Source of the DNA: Myxococcus hansupus
GTDB taxonomy: Bacteria > Myxococcota > Myxococcia > Myxococcales > Myxococcaceae
Length of the DNA: 64,000 nt
Reading direction: 5' to 3'
Assembly: GCF_000280925.3 (NCBI RefSeq)
Contig: NZ_CP012109.1
Coordinates: 5,352,501 to 5,416,500, forward strand
The stretch's first letter is position 1; each line of letters starts with the position of its first letter. Below the pieces are notes generated by a model that was not told where the DNA came from, did not search any database, and was given only the letters and a program-made list of their open reading frames with translations. Positions 47,397 to 56,280 of this stretch are shown piece after piece. The position numbers were made by a program, and so were the translations under genes.

Positions 47397-48386
47397 ATGC
47401 CTTCGCACGCACCCGGCCGGAAGAATTCCAACTCCCCTTACCTGCTCCTCGCCCTGCTCGCGTTCGGGACGAAGGCAGGGGCGGCCGAAACCGCCTCCGT
47501 CCCCGTACGCGCGGAGTCAGGGCAGGCGGAGGAAGCGCACGCGCCCCACCTGACGCTCCAGCCGGACACGGCCAAGCCGGGAGACCCGGTGCTGGTGACG
47601 GTGAGTGGCGTGACGGCGCCGCCCACCGGGACGCTCGCGGGCCGCGCGCTGCGCTTCTTCCCCTGGGGAGACGGCTACCTGGCGGTATCGGGCCTGCCGG
47701 TGGAGGCGACGCCCGGCACCGCGCGGGTGACGGCCATGGGCCCCGTCAAGAAGGGCGCGCCGCAGGTGGAGCTGACGGGCACGTTGAACGTCGTGGCGCC
47801 GGGCTACCCGTCGCGCGAGCTGCGCGTGGCGGGCAAGTACGTGAAGCCTCCGGCCGCGGTGCGCAAGCGCATGGCGGCGGACCGCCAGGCCTTCGCCGAG
47901 GCCTTCGCGCAGCCCTTCGCCTCGCCCCACTTCACCCAGAACTTCGCGTGGCCCCGTGAGGACCGCATCACCGCGCCCTTCGGAGACCGCCGCACCTTCA
48001 ACGGTAAGCTGTCCAGCCAGCACTTCGGCGTGGACATCGACGGAGACCCGGGCACGCAGGTGGTGTCCGCCAACGACGGCACGGTGGTGATGGCGCGCGA
48101 CAACTACGCGGCGGGCAACACGGTGCTCGTGCACCACGGCGCCGGCCTGTACACGGCGTACTTCCACCTGTCGCGCATCAACGTGAAGGCTGGCGACACG
48201 GTGAAGCAGGGCCAGGACCTGGGCCAGGTGGGCAGCACGGGCCGCGTCACCGGGCCGCACCTGCACTGGGGCGTGAAGGTGGACGGGCTGTGGGTGGACG
48301 GCCAGAGCCTGCTGAAGATGGACTTCTTCCCGCACCTGCCGCCCAGCGTGGCCCGGAATGAAACCACCGGGCTCACCACGCCGTAG
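47397..48386 (+). CDS. Secreted M23 (LytM-type) metallopeptidase
   Basis: The 329-residue protein has a Pro/Asn-rich start and a hydrophobic segment (YLLLALLAFGTKAGAAE, about 15-31) that fits a signal peptide. A beta-domain at about 50-140 precedes a peptidase M23 domain at about 195-305. The zinc ligands lie in HFGVDIDGDPGTQV (His and Asp) and HLHWGV near 289. It should cleave peptidoglycan cross-links in the periplasm. A near-identical layout (N-terminal beta-domain plus M23) occurs in many delta-proteobacteria. About 285 non-coding bases precede it. It is convergent with the enoyl-CoA hydratase gene. Confidence 0.9.
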   Translation: MPSHAPGRKNSNSPYLLLALLAFGTKAGAAETASVPVRAESGQAEEAHAPHLTLQPDTAKPGDPVLVTVSGVTAPPTGTLAGRALRFFPWGDGYLAVSGLPVEATPGTARVTAMGPVKKGAPQVELTGTLNVVAPGYPSRELRVAGKYVKPPAAVRKRMAADRQAFAEAFAQPFASPHFTQNFAWPREDRITAPFGDRRTFNGKLSSQHFGVDIDGDPGTQVVSANDGTVVMARDNYAAGNTVLVHHGAGLYTAYFHLSRINVKAGDTVKQGQDLGQVGSTGRVTGPHLHWGVKVDGLWVDGQSLLKMDFFPHLPPSVARNETTGLTTP

Positions 48387-48392
48387 CCGAGT

Positions 48393-49175
48393 TCAGCGGT
48401 CGTGCCACTTGGGCGGGCGCTTCTCCAGGAAGGCGGAGATGCCCTCCCCCGCGTCGTCCGCCAACACGTTGAGCGACAACTGGGAGGACAGGTACTCCAG
48501 CGCGGCGGGCAGCGGCAGGTCCTCCGCGGTGAAGAAGGCCCGGCGGCCCAGCGCGAGGACGGCCTGGCTCTTCCCCGCCAGCTTCCCCGCGAGCGTGGAC
48601 ACCGCGCCGTCCAGCTCCGCCGCAGGCACCACGCGGTTGAGCAGGCCCAGCGTCAGCGCCTCGCGCGCGGGCAGCCGGTCGCCGGTGAGCACCAGCTCCA
48701 GCGCCCGCTTGCGGCCCAGGTGCCGCTGGAGCAGCGCCATCATCATCATGGGGAACAGGCCCACGTCGATTTCGGGCGTGCCCAGGTCCGCGGTGTCCAC
48801 GGCGACAGCCAAATCACACGCGAGCACCAGCCCCAGCCCTCCCGCCAGCGCATGGCCGTTGACCCGCGCCACGGTGGGCTTGCGCAGCTCCTGGAAGCGG
48901 ACCAGCAGCCGCCCGTAGGCCCGCCGGCCTTCGTGCGTGGCCAGGAAGCCCTCGTCGCCCGCCATCGTCCCCAGGTCACCGCCCGCGCAGAAGACCTTCT
49001 CGCCCGCGCCGGTGAGCACCACCACGCGCACGGCCGCGTCGGACTCCGCCCGCTCCAACGCCGCCATCAACTCGCGCACCACGCCGGGTGACAGCGCGTT
49101 GCGGGCCTTGGGCCGGTCGATGGTCAGGAGCGCTTGGGGGCCTTGGACTTCGTAGCGGACTTCTCCGGCTTCCAT
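48393..49175 (-). CDS. Enoyl-CoA hydratase/isomerase family protein
   Basis: The 260-residue crotonase-fold protein has the CoA-binding ARNALSPGVV, the oxyanion segment FCAGGDLGTMAGDE and the second oxyanion Gly in LAGGLGLVLACDLAVA. A glutamate lies in FGTPEID-like LGTPEIDVGLFP, and LPAREALTLGLLNRVVP follows. Crotonase members hydrate, isomerise or hydrolyse acyl-CoA; the exact reaction is not shown. Its first 52 bases overlap the 3' end of the TetR gene, indicating coupled expression, so the regulator probably governs this enzyme. Confidence 0.87.
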   Translation of the reverse strand: MEAGEVRYEVQGPQALLTIDRPKARNALSPGVVRELMAALERAESDAAVRVVVLTGAGEKVFCAGGDLGTMAGDEGFLATHEGRRAYGRLLVRFQELRKPTVARVNGHALAGGLGLVLACDLAVAVDTADLGTPEIDVGLFPMMMMALLQRHLGRKRALELVLTGDRLPAREALTLGLLNRVVPAAELDGAVSTLAGKLAGKSQAVLALGRRAFFTAEDLPLPAALEYLSSQLSLNVLADDAGEGISAFLEKRPPKWHDR

Positions 49176-49825
49176 TCGGACACCTCCGCTGCCTGAGCGC
49201 CGGTGAGGACGCCGTAAAGGAAGGAGTTGGCGATCTGCGCCTTGGCCTGCTCCAGCGCCGCGGGGTCTCTCGCGTCGGCCAGGCCCACGACGAAGGCCGT
49301 GAGCCCCATCTCGATGTTGCCGAAGAGCAGCGCGGAGGCCAGGTGCGCGTCCAGCTCCGGCCGCAGCTCGCCGCGCTCACGCGCGACGCTGAACAGCTCC
49401 GAGCTGAGCCGGATGGCGTCCACGAAGGCCGTCTGCCGGTTGATGCGCGAGCCTGCCGGGCTGCGGGCAATCTCCAGGATGAGGACCTTCACCGCGCGCG
49501 GGTCCACCCGGTACGCCTCGAAGGCCACGTCGACGATGCCGCGCACCTTCTCCGCGAGCGTGCCTTCGCCCTCCACCACCGCGCGCACACGCGTGACGAA
49601 GCCGCTCCAGCCCGTGTCGAACACGGTCTCCAGCAGCTCATCCTTGTTCTTGAAGTAGTGGTAGACGAGGCCGTACGCGACGCCGGCCTCCTTGGCCACG
49701 TCCGCGATACGGCAGCCGTGGTAGCCCTTCCGGGCGAACACGTCGATGGCCGCGCGGAGGATGGTACGGCGCCGCTCGCTCTCACGGGAGCCGCTGTCCG
49801 CCGCCGGCTTGTTCTGCTGACCCAC
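49124..49825 (-). CDS. TetR family transcriptional regulator
   Basis: The 233-residue regulator has a TetR helix-turn-helix (RRRTILRAAIDVFARKGYHGCRIADVAKEAGVAYGLVYHYFKNKDELL) and a C-terminal ligand domain. The end is Lys-rich (EWKPEKSATKSKAPKRS). I chose GTG 49825 because it has GGAGG five bases upstream; GTG 49837 is in frame but has a weaker site. The gene overlaps the enoyl-CoA hydratase, so the pair is likely a fatty-acid or CoA-thioester sensing unit of FadR/PsrA type. A hairpin sits upstream. Confidence 0.85.
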   Translation of the reverse strand: MGQQNKPAADSGSRESERRRTILRAAIDVFARKGYHGCRIADVAKEAGVAYGLVYHYFKNKDELLETVFDTGWSGFVTRVRAVVEGEGTLAEKVRGIVDVAFEAYRVDPRAVKVLILEIARSPAGSRINRQTAFVDAIRLSSELFSVARERGELRPELDAHLASALLFGNIEMGLTAFVVGLADARDPAALEQAKAQIANSFLYGVLTGAQAAEVSEWKPEKSATKSKAPKRS

Positions 49826-49878
49826 GAGGTCCTCCACCGGCGGGTGATTCGCCAGTCAACCAGCGGAGAACCTACGGA

Positions 49879-49916
49879 GGGCGGGCCCTGGGGTCAATGC
49901 CTTCGTGGGCCCGCCC
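49879..49916 (-). terminator. Hairpin between the lipoprotein and TetR genes
   Basis: GGGCGGGCCC (49879-49888) and GGGCCCGCCC (49907-49916) form a perfect 10-base stem with an 18-base loop, 17 bases past the lipoprotein stop on the minus strand. No T-run follows, so it is either a weak terminator or a barrier structure. Confidence 0.5.
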
Positions 49917-49932
49917 AATCAAACGGTGCTGA

Positions 49933-51468
49933 CTACTCCACGGTGCCCGAGATGGTGGGCCCAATCACGTAGACCTGGTGCCCCTCCTCCTGCGCCGCGG
50001 TGTACTTGCACAGCGGGTTCACCGACCAAGGGACGGGCGGGTTGGAGGGCGCCGGCGCGGGCCCTTCGGAGGGCTGCTCGTGCACGTCGCTGATGAGGTA
50101 CGTCTCGAAGTTGAAGGACGGGTACGTCAGCGCGATGCCCGCGTTGGCCTGGGTCACCTTGACGGGCCCGGAGGCCCCACCGGCGCAGCCGTCATCCTCG
50201 CCATTCTGAGCGATGCGGTTGAACCAGGGGTCGGAGACGATGAACGAAACCGGGATGCCACCAAAGTGGCTGATGAACGGAGGCGGCGTGGTGGGCGGGG
50301 AGATCTGGAGCCGCGTGTCGCGATAGTCCAGCCCGTGGGGCATGCCCGTCCACAGGATGCGCTCCTGCACCCAGATGAGCGTGCTGGCGTCGTACTGGCC
50401 ATTCTTGCCCGTCCAGCGGCCATCGCCGTTGGTGTCGACGTAGCGCTCACCCGGGTCCCACGTCCCGTTGTCGTTGTTGTCGACGAAGGGCTCGGTGGTG
50501 TCCTCGAAGGGCTCGCCCGAGTCCCACACGCCGTTGTTGTTCAGGTCGTCGAAGGCCTCCTCACCGCTGGTGATGGCGATGAGGGAGACCAGGTTGTCAC
50601 GCGGGTTGTTGACGATGCCCGGGCGGATGGGGTCCGGACGGCGCGGCTCCGGGCGGTCCTGCTGCGGCTGCGCGGTGTTGCCGTAGCTGGCAATCGGGTT
50701 CTCGTCCCAGAGGAAGGGGTGCATCCAGAGCGGCGCCAGGTACTCGCCGGTGTGCGTCGCGTCCTTCACCGGGTTCCAGGTGAACACGCCCGGCTCCACG
50801 TCCTGGGGCAGCGGCAGCGACGTCTTGTAGAGGACCTCCGCGTTGCCCACCACGTCCGTGACGGACACCGCGCTGGGGCCAATGGTGCCGGCCTCGGTGA
50901 GGAAGGAGACCTGGGCGCCCACCACGCCGTCGCCGTTGCGGTCACCCACGTGCGCGATGCACTTGAGCTTCACGCCGGCGATCAGGCTGCGCGTGTCGTC
51001 CCAGGCGCCAATGGCGTGGTGCAGACCGGAGGCGTTGCCGGAGAACGAGCCGCACTGGAAGGTGAACTGACGGGAGCTCGAGTTGGTCCCCGCGAAGCTG
51101 ACCACGGGGCTGACGGCCCGCTTCATCTCGGCGCCCGTGCCGGCCGTGGCGATGACGACGGCGGAGGCCACCCGGCCACCACGCGCCACCACCTGCACCG
51201 TCACGAGACCGTCGTTGGGATTGGTGACACCCTCGGTGGGCGACAGCTCGACGCCCGGGACCGGGGACTCCAGCGTGAAGGACACCTGCGTACCGGCTTG
51301 CGGCTGGCCTCGGGTATCCACCGCGCGGAAACGCAGCGTGGTGATTTCACCCAGTCGCGGCTGAGCCGGTGACTGGTCCACGAATTCAAGTGTGGCGGGA
51401 GCCGACGGCGAGCATGCGATGAACAGCAGGCTCGCGACGGCCACCCACGGGGCCAGACCCGGACGCAT
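49933..51468 (-). CDS. Lipoprotein with Ig-like and EF-hand-like repeats
   Basis: The 511-residue product has a lipoprotein signal peptide with the lipobox FIAC at 16-19. The Ser at +2 favours outer-membrane sorting under the E. coli rule. Ig-like beta-domains (about 30-240) are followed by Asp/Asn/Gly-rich loops of the form DLNNNGVWDSGEPFED, DNNDNGTWDPGERYVD and DTNGDGRW near 350-405, resembling dockerin/EF-hand-type calcium loops. The C-terminal part is unrecognised. It is probably an outer-membrane or surface calcium-dependent structural protein. ATG 51468 has AAGGAG eight bases upstream. Confidence 0.82.
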   Translation of the reverse strand: MRPGLAPWVAVASLLFIACSPSAPATLEFVDQSPAQPRLGEITTLRFRAVDTRGQPQAGTQVSFTLESPVPGVELSPTEGVTNPNDGLVTVQVVARGGRVASAVVIATAGTGAEMKRAVSPVVSFAGTNSSSRQFTFQCGSFSGNASGLHHAIGAWDDTRSLIAGVKLKCIAHVGDRNGDGVVGAQVSFLTEAGTIGPSAVSVTDVVGNAEVLYKTSLPLPQDVEPGVFTWNPVKDATHTGEYLAPLWMHPFLWDENPIASYGNTAQPQQDRPEPRRPDPIRPGIVNNPRDNLVSLIAITSGEEAFDDLNNNGVWDSGEPFEDTTEPFVDNNDNGTWDPGERYVDTNGDGRWTGKNGQYDASTLIWVQERILWTGMPHGLDYRDTRLQISPPTTPPPFISHFGGIPVSFIVSDPWFNRIAQNGEDDGCAGGASGPVKVTQANAGIALTYPSFNFETYLISDVHEQPSEGPAPAPSNPPVPWSVNPLCKYTAAQEEGHQVYVIGPTISGTVE

Positions 51469-51628
51469 CAGTGGAAACTCCTTGAAGGCGATGAAGGAAG
51501 CGGGCTGTACGCGAGCAGCGCACAGCGCATCTTCCGCATCTTCCCGGGCCACCTACCGTCCAGTCAAGGACAGGACAGGCGGACCGGAGCCCTCTTGCGT
51601 CCAGGGCCTGGAATCCCTGGGGGATGTC

Positions 51629-51979
51629 TCAGGCGGCGGTGCCGCTGAACATCACCCGCGCGACGCCGAGGAGGCGGTCCACGTCCCGGGCGGTGAGGCC
51701 GCGGGCGCGCGCGAAGTCAGACAGGGGCCGCAGGAGGTCCTCCGTCTGAGCAAGGGTCTGCTCCGTTCCCGTGAAGAGCTCGCCCAGGCTCACGCCCAGG
51801 GCGTTGGCCAGTGCGGCCAGCGTCTCCACATGTGGGACGCGCTCGCCACGCTCAATCATCGAGAGGAACGACACGCTGATCTGCGCTCGCTCGGCGAGCT
51901 CTTCCTGCGTCCAGCGCTCCGGCCGCTGTGTCCGAAGCTCGCGGATGCGCTGCCCAATTCGTTTTCCGAGGTCCGACAC
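51629..51979 (-). CDS. XRE-family helix-turn-helix regulator
   Basis: The 116-residue protein starts at GTG 51979 and has a Cro/C1-type DNA-binding domain (IGQRIRELRTQRPERWTQEELAERAQISVSFLSMIERGERVPHVETLAALANALGVSLGELF, about 6-67), then a helical tail (LLRPLSDFARARGLTARDVDRLLGVARVMFSG). Longer frames into upstream sequence give unlikely N-termini. It lies 59 bases after the lptD stop on the same strand, so co-transcription with lptD is possible. The target is unknown. Confidence 0.83.
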   Translation of the reverse strand: MSDLGKRIGQRIRELRTQRPERWTQEELAERAQISVSFLSMIERGERVPHVETLAALANALGVSLGELFTGTEQTLAQTEDLLRPLSDFARARGLTARDVDRLLGVARVMFSGTAA

Positions 51980-52038
51980 GAAGTACTTCTCCTGGCTGTT
52001 TCGGGGTTGGAGGAACCACCACCCACGGCTGGTGATTC

Positions 52039-54678
52039 CTAGCCTCCGGAACCAAAGGATCCGAAATTCGCCACGATGAGGTTGATGCCGGAGAATTCCA
52101 GCCCCAACTCCCGCCGCAGCGTCATCACTCCCTCGACCCGCCAGCAGTCGCATGCAGGCCCATACGAGAGGCCGAACGTCTGCTGCTGGGCAACGAAGCG
52201 AGTTTCTTGAGTTTTAGGATCCCGGTAAAGCGGTTGCACAATTGCTTCGTACCGCACTCCCAGCCCAAATCCGAGCTTCAAACGCGTACCCGCGATGAGG
52301 GCCTGAGCACGTTCGGCCGGAGAGAAGCCGGGTTCTACTCGGGATAGTCCGCCTACCAAGGTATCCAGCGAGCGGCGAACGACGTCAGGGCCCACCCAAC
52401 GGGGATCGGCGCCCAGCGCGCGGTCCTGCTCACTGATGGACAACAAGTCGTCGAAGCGCGCGTAGACGGCGTGCCCTTTGCCGTCATCGACGTTGATCTC
52501 CGCGGCCAGCCCGGAGATGCGGCCCGCTGTCGGATCGTACCTGACGGTCCCCGCGGCGGTCAGGATGCCCGCGTTGGCGCTGAGGCGCGCGAAGGTGTCG
52601 CGGAGCACGGGCCCTGAATCATCGAGCTTCCCCGCCGCCGGCACATGCCGGGTGAGGTCGAAGCCCTGACCGATGCGCAGGCGCAGCGGCTCGCGGATGG
52701 TGTTGCCCCGCTTGAAGCGCAGCGTCTGGTCCACGGCGAGCACCGCGTGCAGGAACCCGCGTGTGCGCCCGTCGGGTTGATACGGCACGGCCGCGTCCAC
52801 TTCATCGTAGGGCCGCGCGGAGCCGTCCTCGGACGCGCCCGCCGTGGGCAGGCTGCCCCACCCTCCTGGCACGTAGCGCACCTCCAGCGACGGCGTGATG
52901 GCGTGGCGGAAGCTCGTCTCCTCCCCCTTGAAGACGCGCGTGAGCTGGCTCTCCAGCAGCACCCCCGCGATGGGATAGCCCCGCTGCCACGTCCTGCCGG
53001 AGACCTCACCCAGCCACACGTCCTGGCGCAGGCCCAGCGAAGGTGACACCCGCATCAGGTCGCCCACCCCGAAGGACGTCGACAGGCGCGGGTTGAAGTC
53101 CACGCGGTCGCGGGCCTCGCGGTCGTTCGAGTTGAAGATGCCGTCGGACTGGGGGGTGTCCGGACTCAGGCTCCGAGTGAGCGTCTCTGCGTTGAACACG
53201 GAGTAGTCACCGGCGCGACGGAAGATGCCGTCGATACCCTCATCGCCGTGCCCACCCCGAAGCGGTGCCAACCGGGAGTACTGCACGGTCAGCCCGCCCA
53301 TGAGCCCGGCCAACACGGGGCGATCTGGCAACGCCAACGTGATGGCCGGCAGTCGCTGGAAGGTGGTGGGCGCCTTCAGGTCGGGACGCGACGGGTCCGC
53401 CGCAGCGGGCACGCGGTTGTCCTGAAAGAAGCGATACCCCCACCGGATGTCCTGACGCAGCGACACGTCGAGCCCTGCGTACAGGTCATCCTGACGCTGG
53501 TACACCGTGGCCGTGCTCCGGAGATATTGGAACTCACGGGCGACGATGTCCGCCGTAAGGTCGCGGGTGTAGAAGCCGTCGGAGACGAACGCGGCGTCCA
53601 CGCGGTCGTGCCACCCGTTGCCCAAGTCCTGCGTGTGCTGCCAGGACGCCTCGCCCCGAAGTCCGCGACGTTCGTCCACGAGCTCAGACGTCCTCACACC
53701 GTCCACGGTCCGCCGGTAGAAATCGTCTCGGCTCGGGTCCCGGATGGGGCGGAAGTCATAGAGGAAACCCAGCGTGGCGCGGCCCCGGGTCCGCTCGCTG
53801 GGTGCGTAGCGGAACTCGGTGAGCAGGCGTGGCCCTTTCACGCCCGTGATGCCTGGCTCGCGCAGAGCCGAGTCAGCAGGATTCGGAACGGAGGCGCCGC
53901 CGCTGAAGTACCCCGGCGTGAAGGTCAGGTCGTAGCTCTGCCCCAACGTGATGAAGAGCGGCTGCTCCAACGCGAAGCCGTTGAGTGCGTTGAACGTGGG
54001 CTTGGGAATCAGCAAGCCCGTGCGCCGCTGGGACAGGGGCATGTAGAGCCACGGCAGCGCCATCACGGGCACGGACTTCACGTACACGACGGGCAAGGTC
54101 ATCGTGGCGCGCTCGCCCAGGACGACCGTGGCGGAGCTTGCCTCCATGCGCCAGCCCGGCTCATTCGGGCTGCAGTTGCAGGGCGTGAAGGCCAGGTCCT
54201 CCACCACGAAGGTGTTCTCTCCCGTGCGCCGGATGCGCGTGCCGCTGAGCAGCACGGGCGTCTCGCCGATGGCGCGCAGCTCCTGGGGCGTCTTCGCGGC
54301 GAACAAGGCGTCCTGGGTGACGCCCTGCTTCTGCATGAAGAGTCCGCCCTCGAGGTTCGCCTCGTAGGTGCGCACGTCCATCGTCACGCGGTCGGCGACG
54401 GCGGCCATGCCACCCGGCCCCACGTACACGACGTTGCCGGTGGCGGTGACGAACGGATTCGCCGCGTCGTACTTCACTTCGTCGGCGCGCAGTTGCTGGG
54501 TGTCCGTGCGAAGCACGGCGTTACCGCGCGCGGTGACGACCTTGGTGTCCGCCTCGTAGACGACCAGGTCTGCCGTGAGCTGCGCCTTCTCGCCGTTGGG
54601 CAGGGCCAACGGCGTGGCGAGCGGCACCTGCGACGTGGTGACCAGCAGCGCGGCGGCGAGCGGGACGAAGAGGCTCAT
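52039..54678 (-). CDS. lptD: LPS-assembly protein LptD
   Basis: The 879-residue outer-membrane protein has a signal peptide (about 1-22), an OstA/LptA-like beta-jellyroll (LTADLVVYEADTKVVTARGNAVLRTDTQQLRADEVKYDAANPFVTATGNV) and a large beta-barrel, with YVKSVPVMALPWLYMPLSQRRTGLLIPK as the family-typical start of the barrel. The barrel is the LPS translocon. The disulfides of E. coli LptD join Cys31-Cys724 and Cys173-Cys725. Here two C-x-C pairs occur (CNC near 167 and CDC near 848), which suggests a rearranged bond pattern. It follows an AMIN-domain gene by 48 bases on the same strand. Confidence 0.9.
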   Translation of the reverse strand: MSLFVPLAAALLVTTSQVPLATPLALPNGEKAQLTADLVVYEADTKVVTARGNAVLRTDTQQLRADEVKYDAANPFVTATGNVVYVGPGGMAAVADRVTMDVRTYEANLEGGLFMQKQGVTQDALFAAKTPQELRAIGETPVLLSGTRIRRTGENTFVVEDLAFTPCNCSPNEPGWRMEASSATVVLGERATMTLPVVYVKSVPVMALPWLYMPLSQRRTGLLIPKPTFNALNGFALEQPLFITLGQSYDLTFTPGYFSGGASVPNPADSALREPGITGVKGPRLLTEFRYAPSERTRGRATLGFLYDFRPIRDPSRDDFYRRTVDGVRTSELVDERRGLRGEASWQHTQDLGNGWHDRVDAAFVSDGFYTRDLTADIVAREFQYLRSTATVYQRQDDLYAGLDVSLRQDIRWGYRFFQDNRVPAAADPSRPDLKAPTTFQRLPAITLALPDRPVLAGLMGGLTVQYSRLAPLRGGHGDEGIDGIFRRAGDYSVFNAETLTRSLSPDTPQSDGIFNSNDREARDRVDFNPRLSTSFGVGDLMRVSPSLGLRQDVWLGEVSGRTWQRGYPIAGVLLESQLTRVFKGEETSFRHAITPSLEVRYVPGGWGSLPTAGASEDGSARPYDEVDAAVPYQPDGRTRGFLHAVLAVDQTLRFKRGNTIREPLRLRIGQGFDLTRHVPAAGKLDDSGPVLRDTFARLSANAGILTAAGTVRYDPTAGRISGLAAEINVDDGKGHAVYARFDDLLSISEQDRALGADPRWVGPDVVRRSLDTLVGGLSRVEPGFSPAERAQALIAGTRLKLGFGLGVRYEAIVQPLYRDPKTQETRFVAQQQTFGLSYGPACDCWRVEGVMTLRRELGLEFSGINLIVANFGSFGSGG

Positions 54679-54726
54679 TCAGGGGGTGCAGGGTATGCCG
54701 CGCCCGGGCCGAGCGGCCCGCCCTTT

Positions 54727-56199
54727 TCACCGCCCTGTGCGCTGGAAGTCCAATGAAATGACGTTCCCGTCCTGCCGGGTCTGGAACGGCGCGCCCTGCC
54801 GGAGCTGGATGGTGATGCGCACATCCCGCCCGGAGGCGCTCGGGTCCACGCGGAGCACCGGGGACGCGAAGAAGGAGGTGTCCAGCGGCAGCGTGTTGTT
54901 GTTGGAATCCACGCGGGTGTTCTCCAACTCCAGCACGACCGTGCGGCCCCGCTCGCCCACCGAGTAGCTGACGGGTTCGTTGGTCCGGATGAAGACCCGG
55001 GACGAGTCCGCCTGCTGCTGGAAGCCCACCAGCGTCAGCGTCTTGCGACGGGACGACACCTCGCCGCCGCTCGAGCGCGACGGCTCCGAGGCGGGCTGCG
55101 GGCGGCGCTCCCGAGCGGCGCGGGCATCGGCCTGACGCTGGCGACGCTCATCGGCGGCGGCCTGTGCTTGCGCGCGGCGCTCTTCGTCGGCGGCCTGCTT
55201 GGCCGCGCGACGCTCATCGGCGGCGGACTGCTTGGCGGCGCGGCGCTCATCGGCGGCGGACTGCTTGGCGGCGCGGCGCTCATCCTCGGCGGCCTGTGCG
55301 GCGGCGCGACGCTCCTCCTCCGCGGCCTGCTGGGCGGCCCGCTTCTTCTCGGCCTCGGTCCGCGCAAGCTCCTTCTTGCGCTGGGCCTCCTCAGCGGAGG
55401 CCTGCGCCTGCGCGCGGCGCTCATCCTCCGCGGCCTGCTTGGAGGCACGCGCGGCCTCTTCCTGGCGGCGCTTGTCCTCGGCCGCCTGTGCGGAGGCGCG
55501 AGCCTCGGCCTCCTGCTGACGCTTGCGCTCCGCCTCAGCGGTGGCCCGGGCCTGCTCCTCCTGCTGACGCTGGGCGGCGGCACGGGCCTCGGCCTGCCGC
55601 TTCGCCTCGGCATCCTGGTCCCGCTTCGCGGCAGCGGCGGCCTCCGCGGTGGCCTTCTCCTGGGCCTCGCGGTCAGCCCGCGCTGCGGCGGCGGCATCCG
55701 CGGCGGCCTTCTCCTGCGCCTCACGCTCAGCCCGCGCGGCGGCGGCGGCATCCGCGGCCGAGTTCCCCGCGGGGGCCTGCTCCGGCGTCGGCGCCTGCGC
55801 CACGGCCTGCTCTCCACCGCCCGCGACGCGGACGATGAGGCTGTTGCCCTGGGCCTGGATGTCCGTCTCGACTTCGCGGTCGTACCCGATGAGCACGCGC
55901 GCGATGGAGGACGACTCGGAGCCGTAGGCCGCGGTGCGGATGCCCGTCACCGTGGTGCTCGACACCGAGATTTCCTCGGGCACACCGGAGAAGGTGGCCT
56001 CGGAGATGTCGATGACGAGCCGCGGCGGGTCCGTCATGGTGAAGGTGGTGAAGTTGGCCTTCTGCGTGCCGGTGATGGTCACCGTCCCACCGTTCACCTG
56101 CACCGCGGTGATGGTGTTCAGGCTCCCAGCCGGCGCCTGCGCGAGCGCCACGAAGGGCACGAGCACCACACCGAGCAGCCACGCGACAAACGGCTTCAT
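54727..56199 (-). CDS. AMIN-domain protein with long Ala/Glu/Arg coiled-coil
   Basis: The 490-residue exported protein (signal peptide about 1-21) has an AMIN domain at about 25-125 (ITAVQVNGGTVTITGTQKANFTTFTMTDPPRLVIDI), a central region of about 260 residues of repeated (A/D)ERRA(A/Q) heptads, and a second AMIN-like domain at the end (about 395-490). AMIN domains bind peptidoglycan and occur in PilQ and amidases. The helical middle may span the periplasm. Repeats of ADERRAAKQSA length encode roughly 33-base direct repeats. It is upstream of lptD in one apparent operon, suggesting a role in LPS transport or envelope spacing. Confidence 0.85.
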   Translation of the reverse strand: MKPFVAWLLGVVLVPFVALAQAPAGSLNTITAVQVNGGTVTITGTQKANFTTFTMTDPPRLVIDISEATFSGVPEEISVSSTTVTGIRTAAYGSESSSIARVLIGYDREVETDIQAQGNSLIVRVAGGGEQAVAQAPTPEQAPAGNSAADAAAAARAEREAQEKAAADAAAAARADREAQEKATAEAAAAAKRDQDAEAKRQAEARAAAQRQQEEQARATAEAERKRQQEAEARASAQAAEDKRRQEEAARASKQAAEDERRAQAQASAEEAQRKKELARTEAEKKRAAQQAAEEERRAAAQAAEDERRAAKQSAADERRAAKQSAADERRAAKQAADEERRAQAQAAADERRQRQADARAARERRPQPASEPSRSSGGEVSSRRKTLTLVGFQQQADSSRVFIRTNEPVSYSVGERGRTVVLELENTRVDSNNNTLPLDTSFFASPVLRVDPSASGRDVRITIQLRQGAPFQTRQDGNVISLDFQRTGR

Positions 56200-56280
56200 C
56201 GACCACACCCCTTCACATTGACAGAAGAGCGGGGAGGCTATCACGCACCAATGAGCCTCCAACTTTCCGTCCACACGCGT

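Noticed and set aside
54705..54720. CGGGCC-GAGC-GGCCCG hairpin as a terminator between the AMIN gene and lptD
   Set aside because: The stem is short, there is no T-run on the transcribed strand, and the two genes are spaced like an operon.
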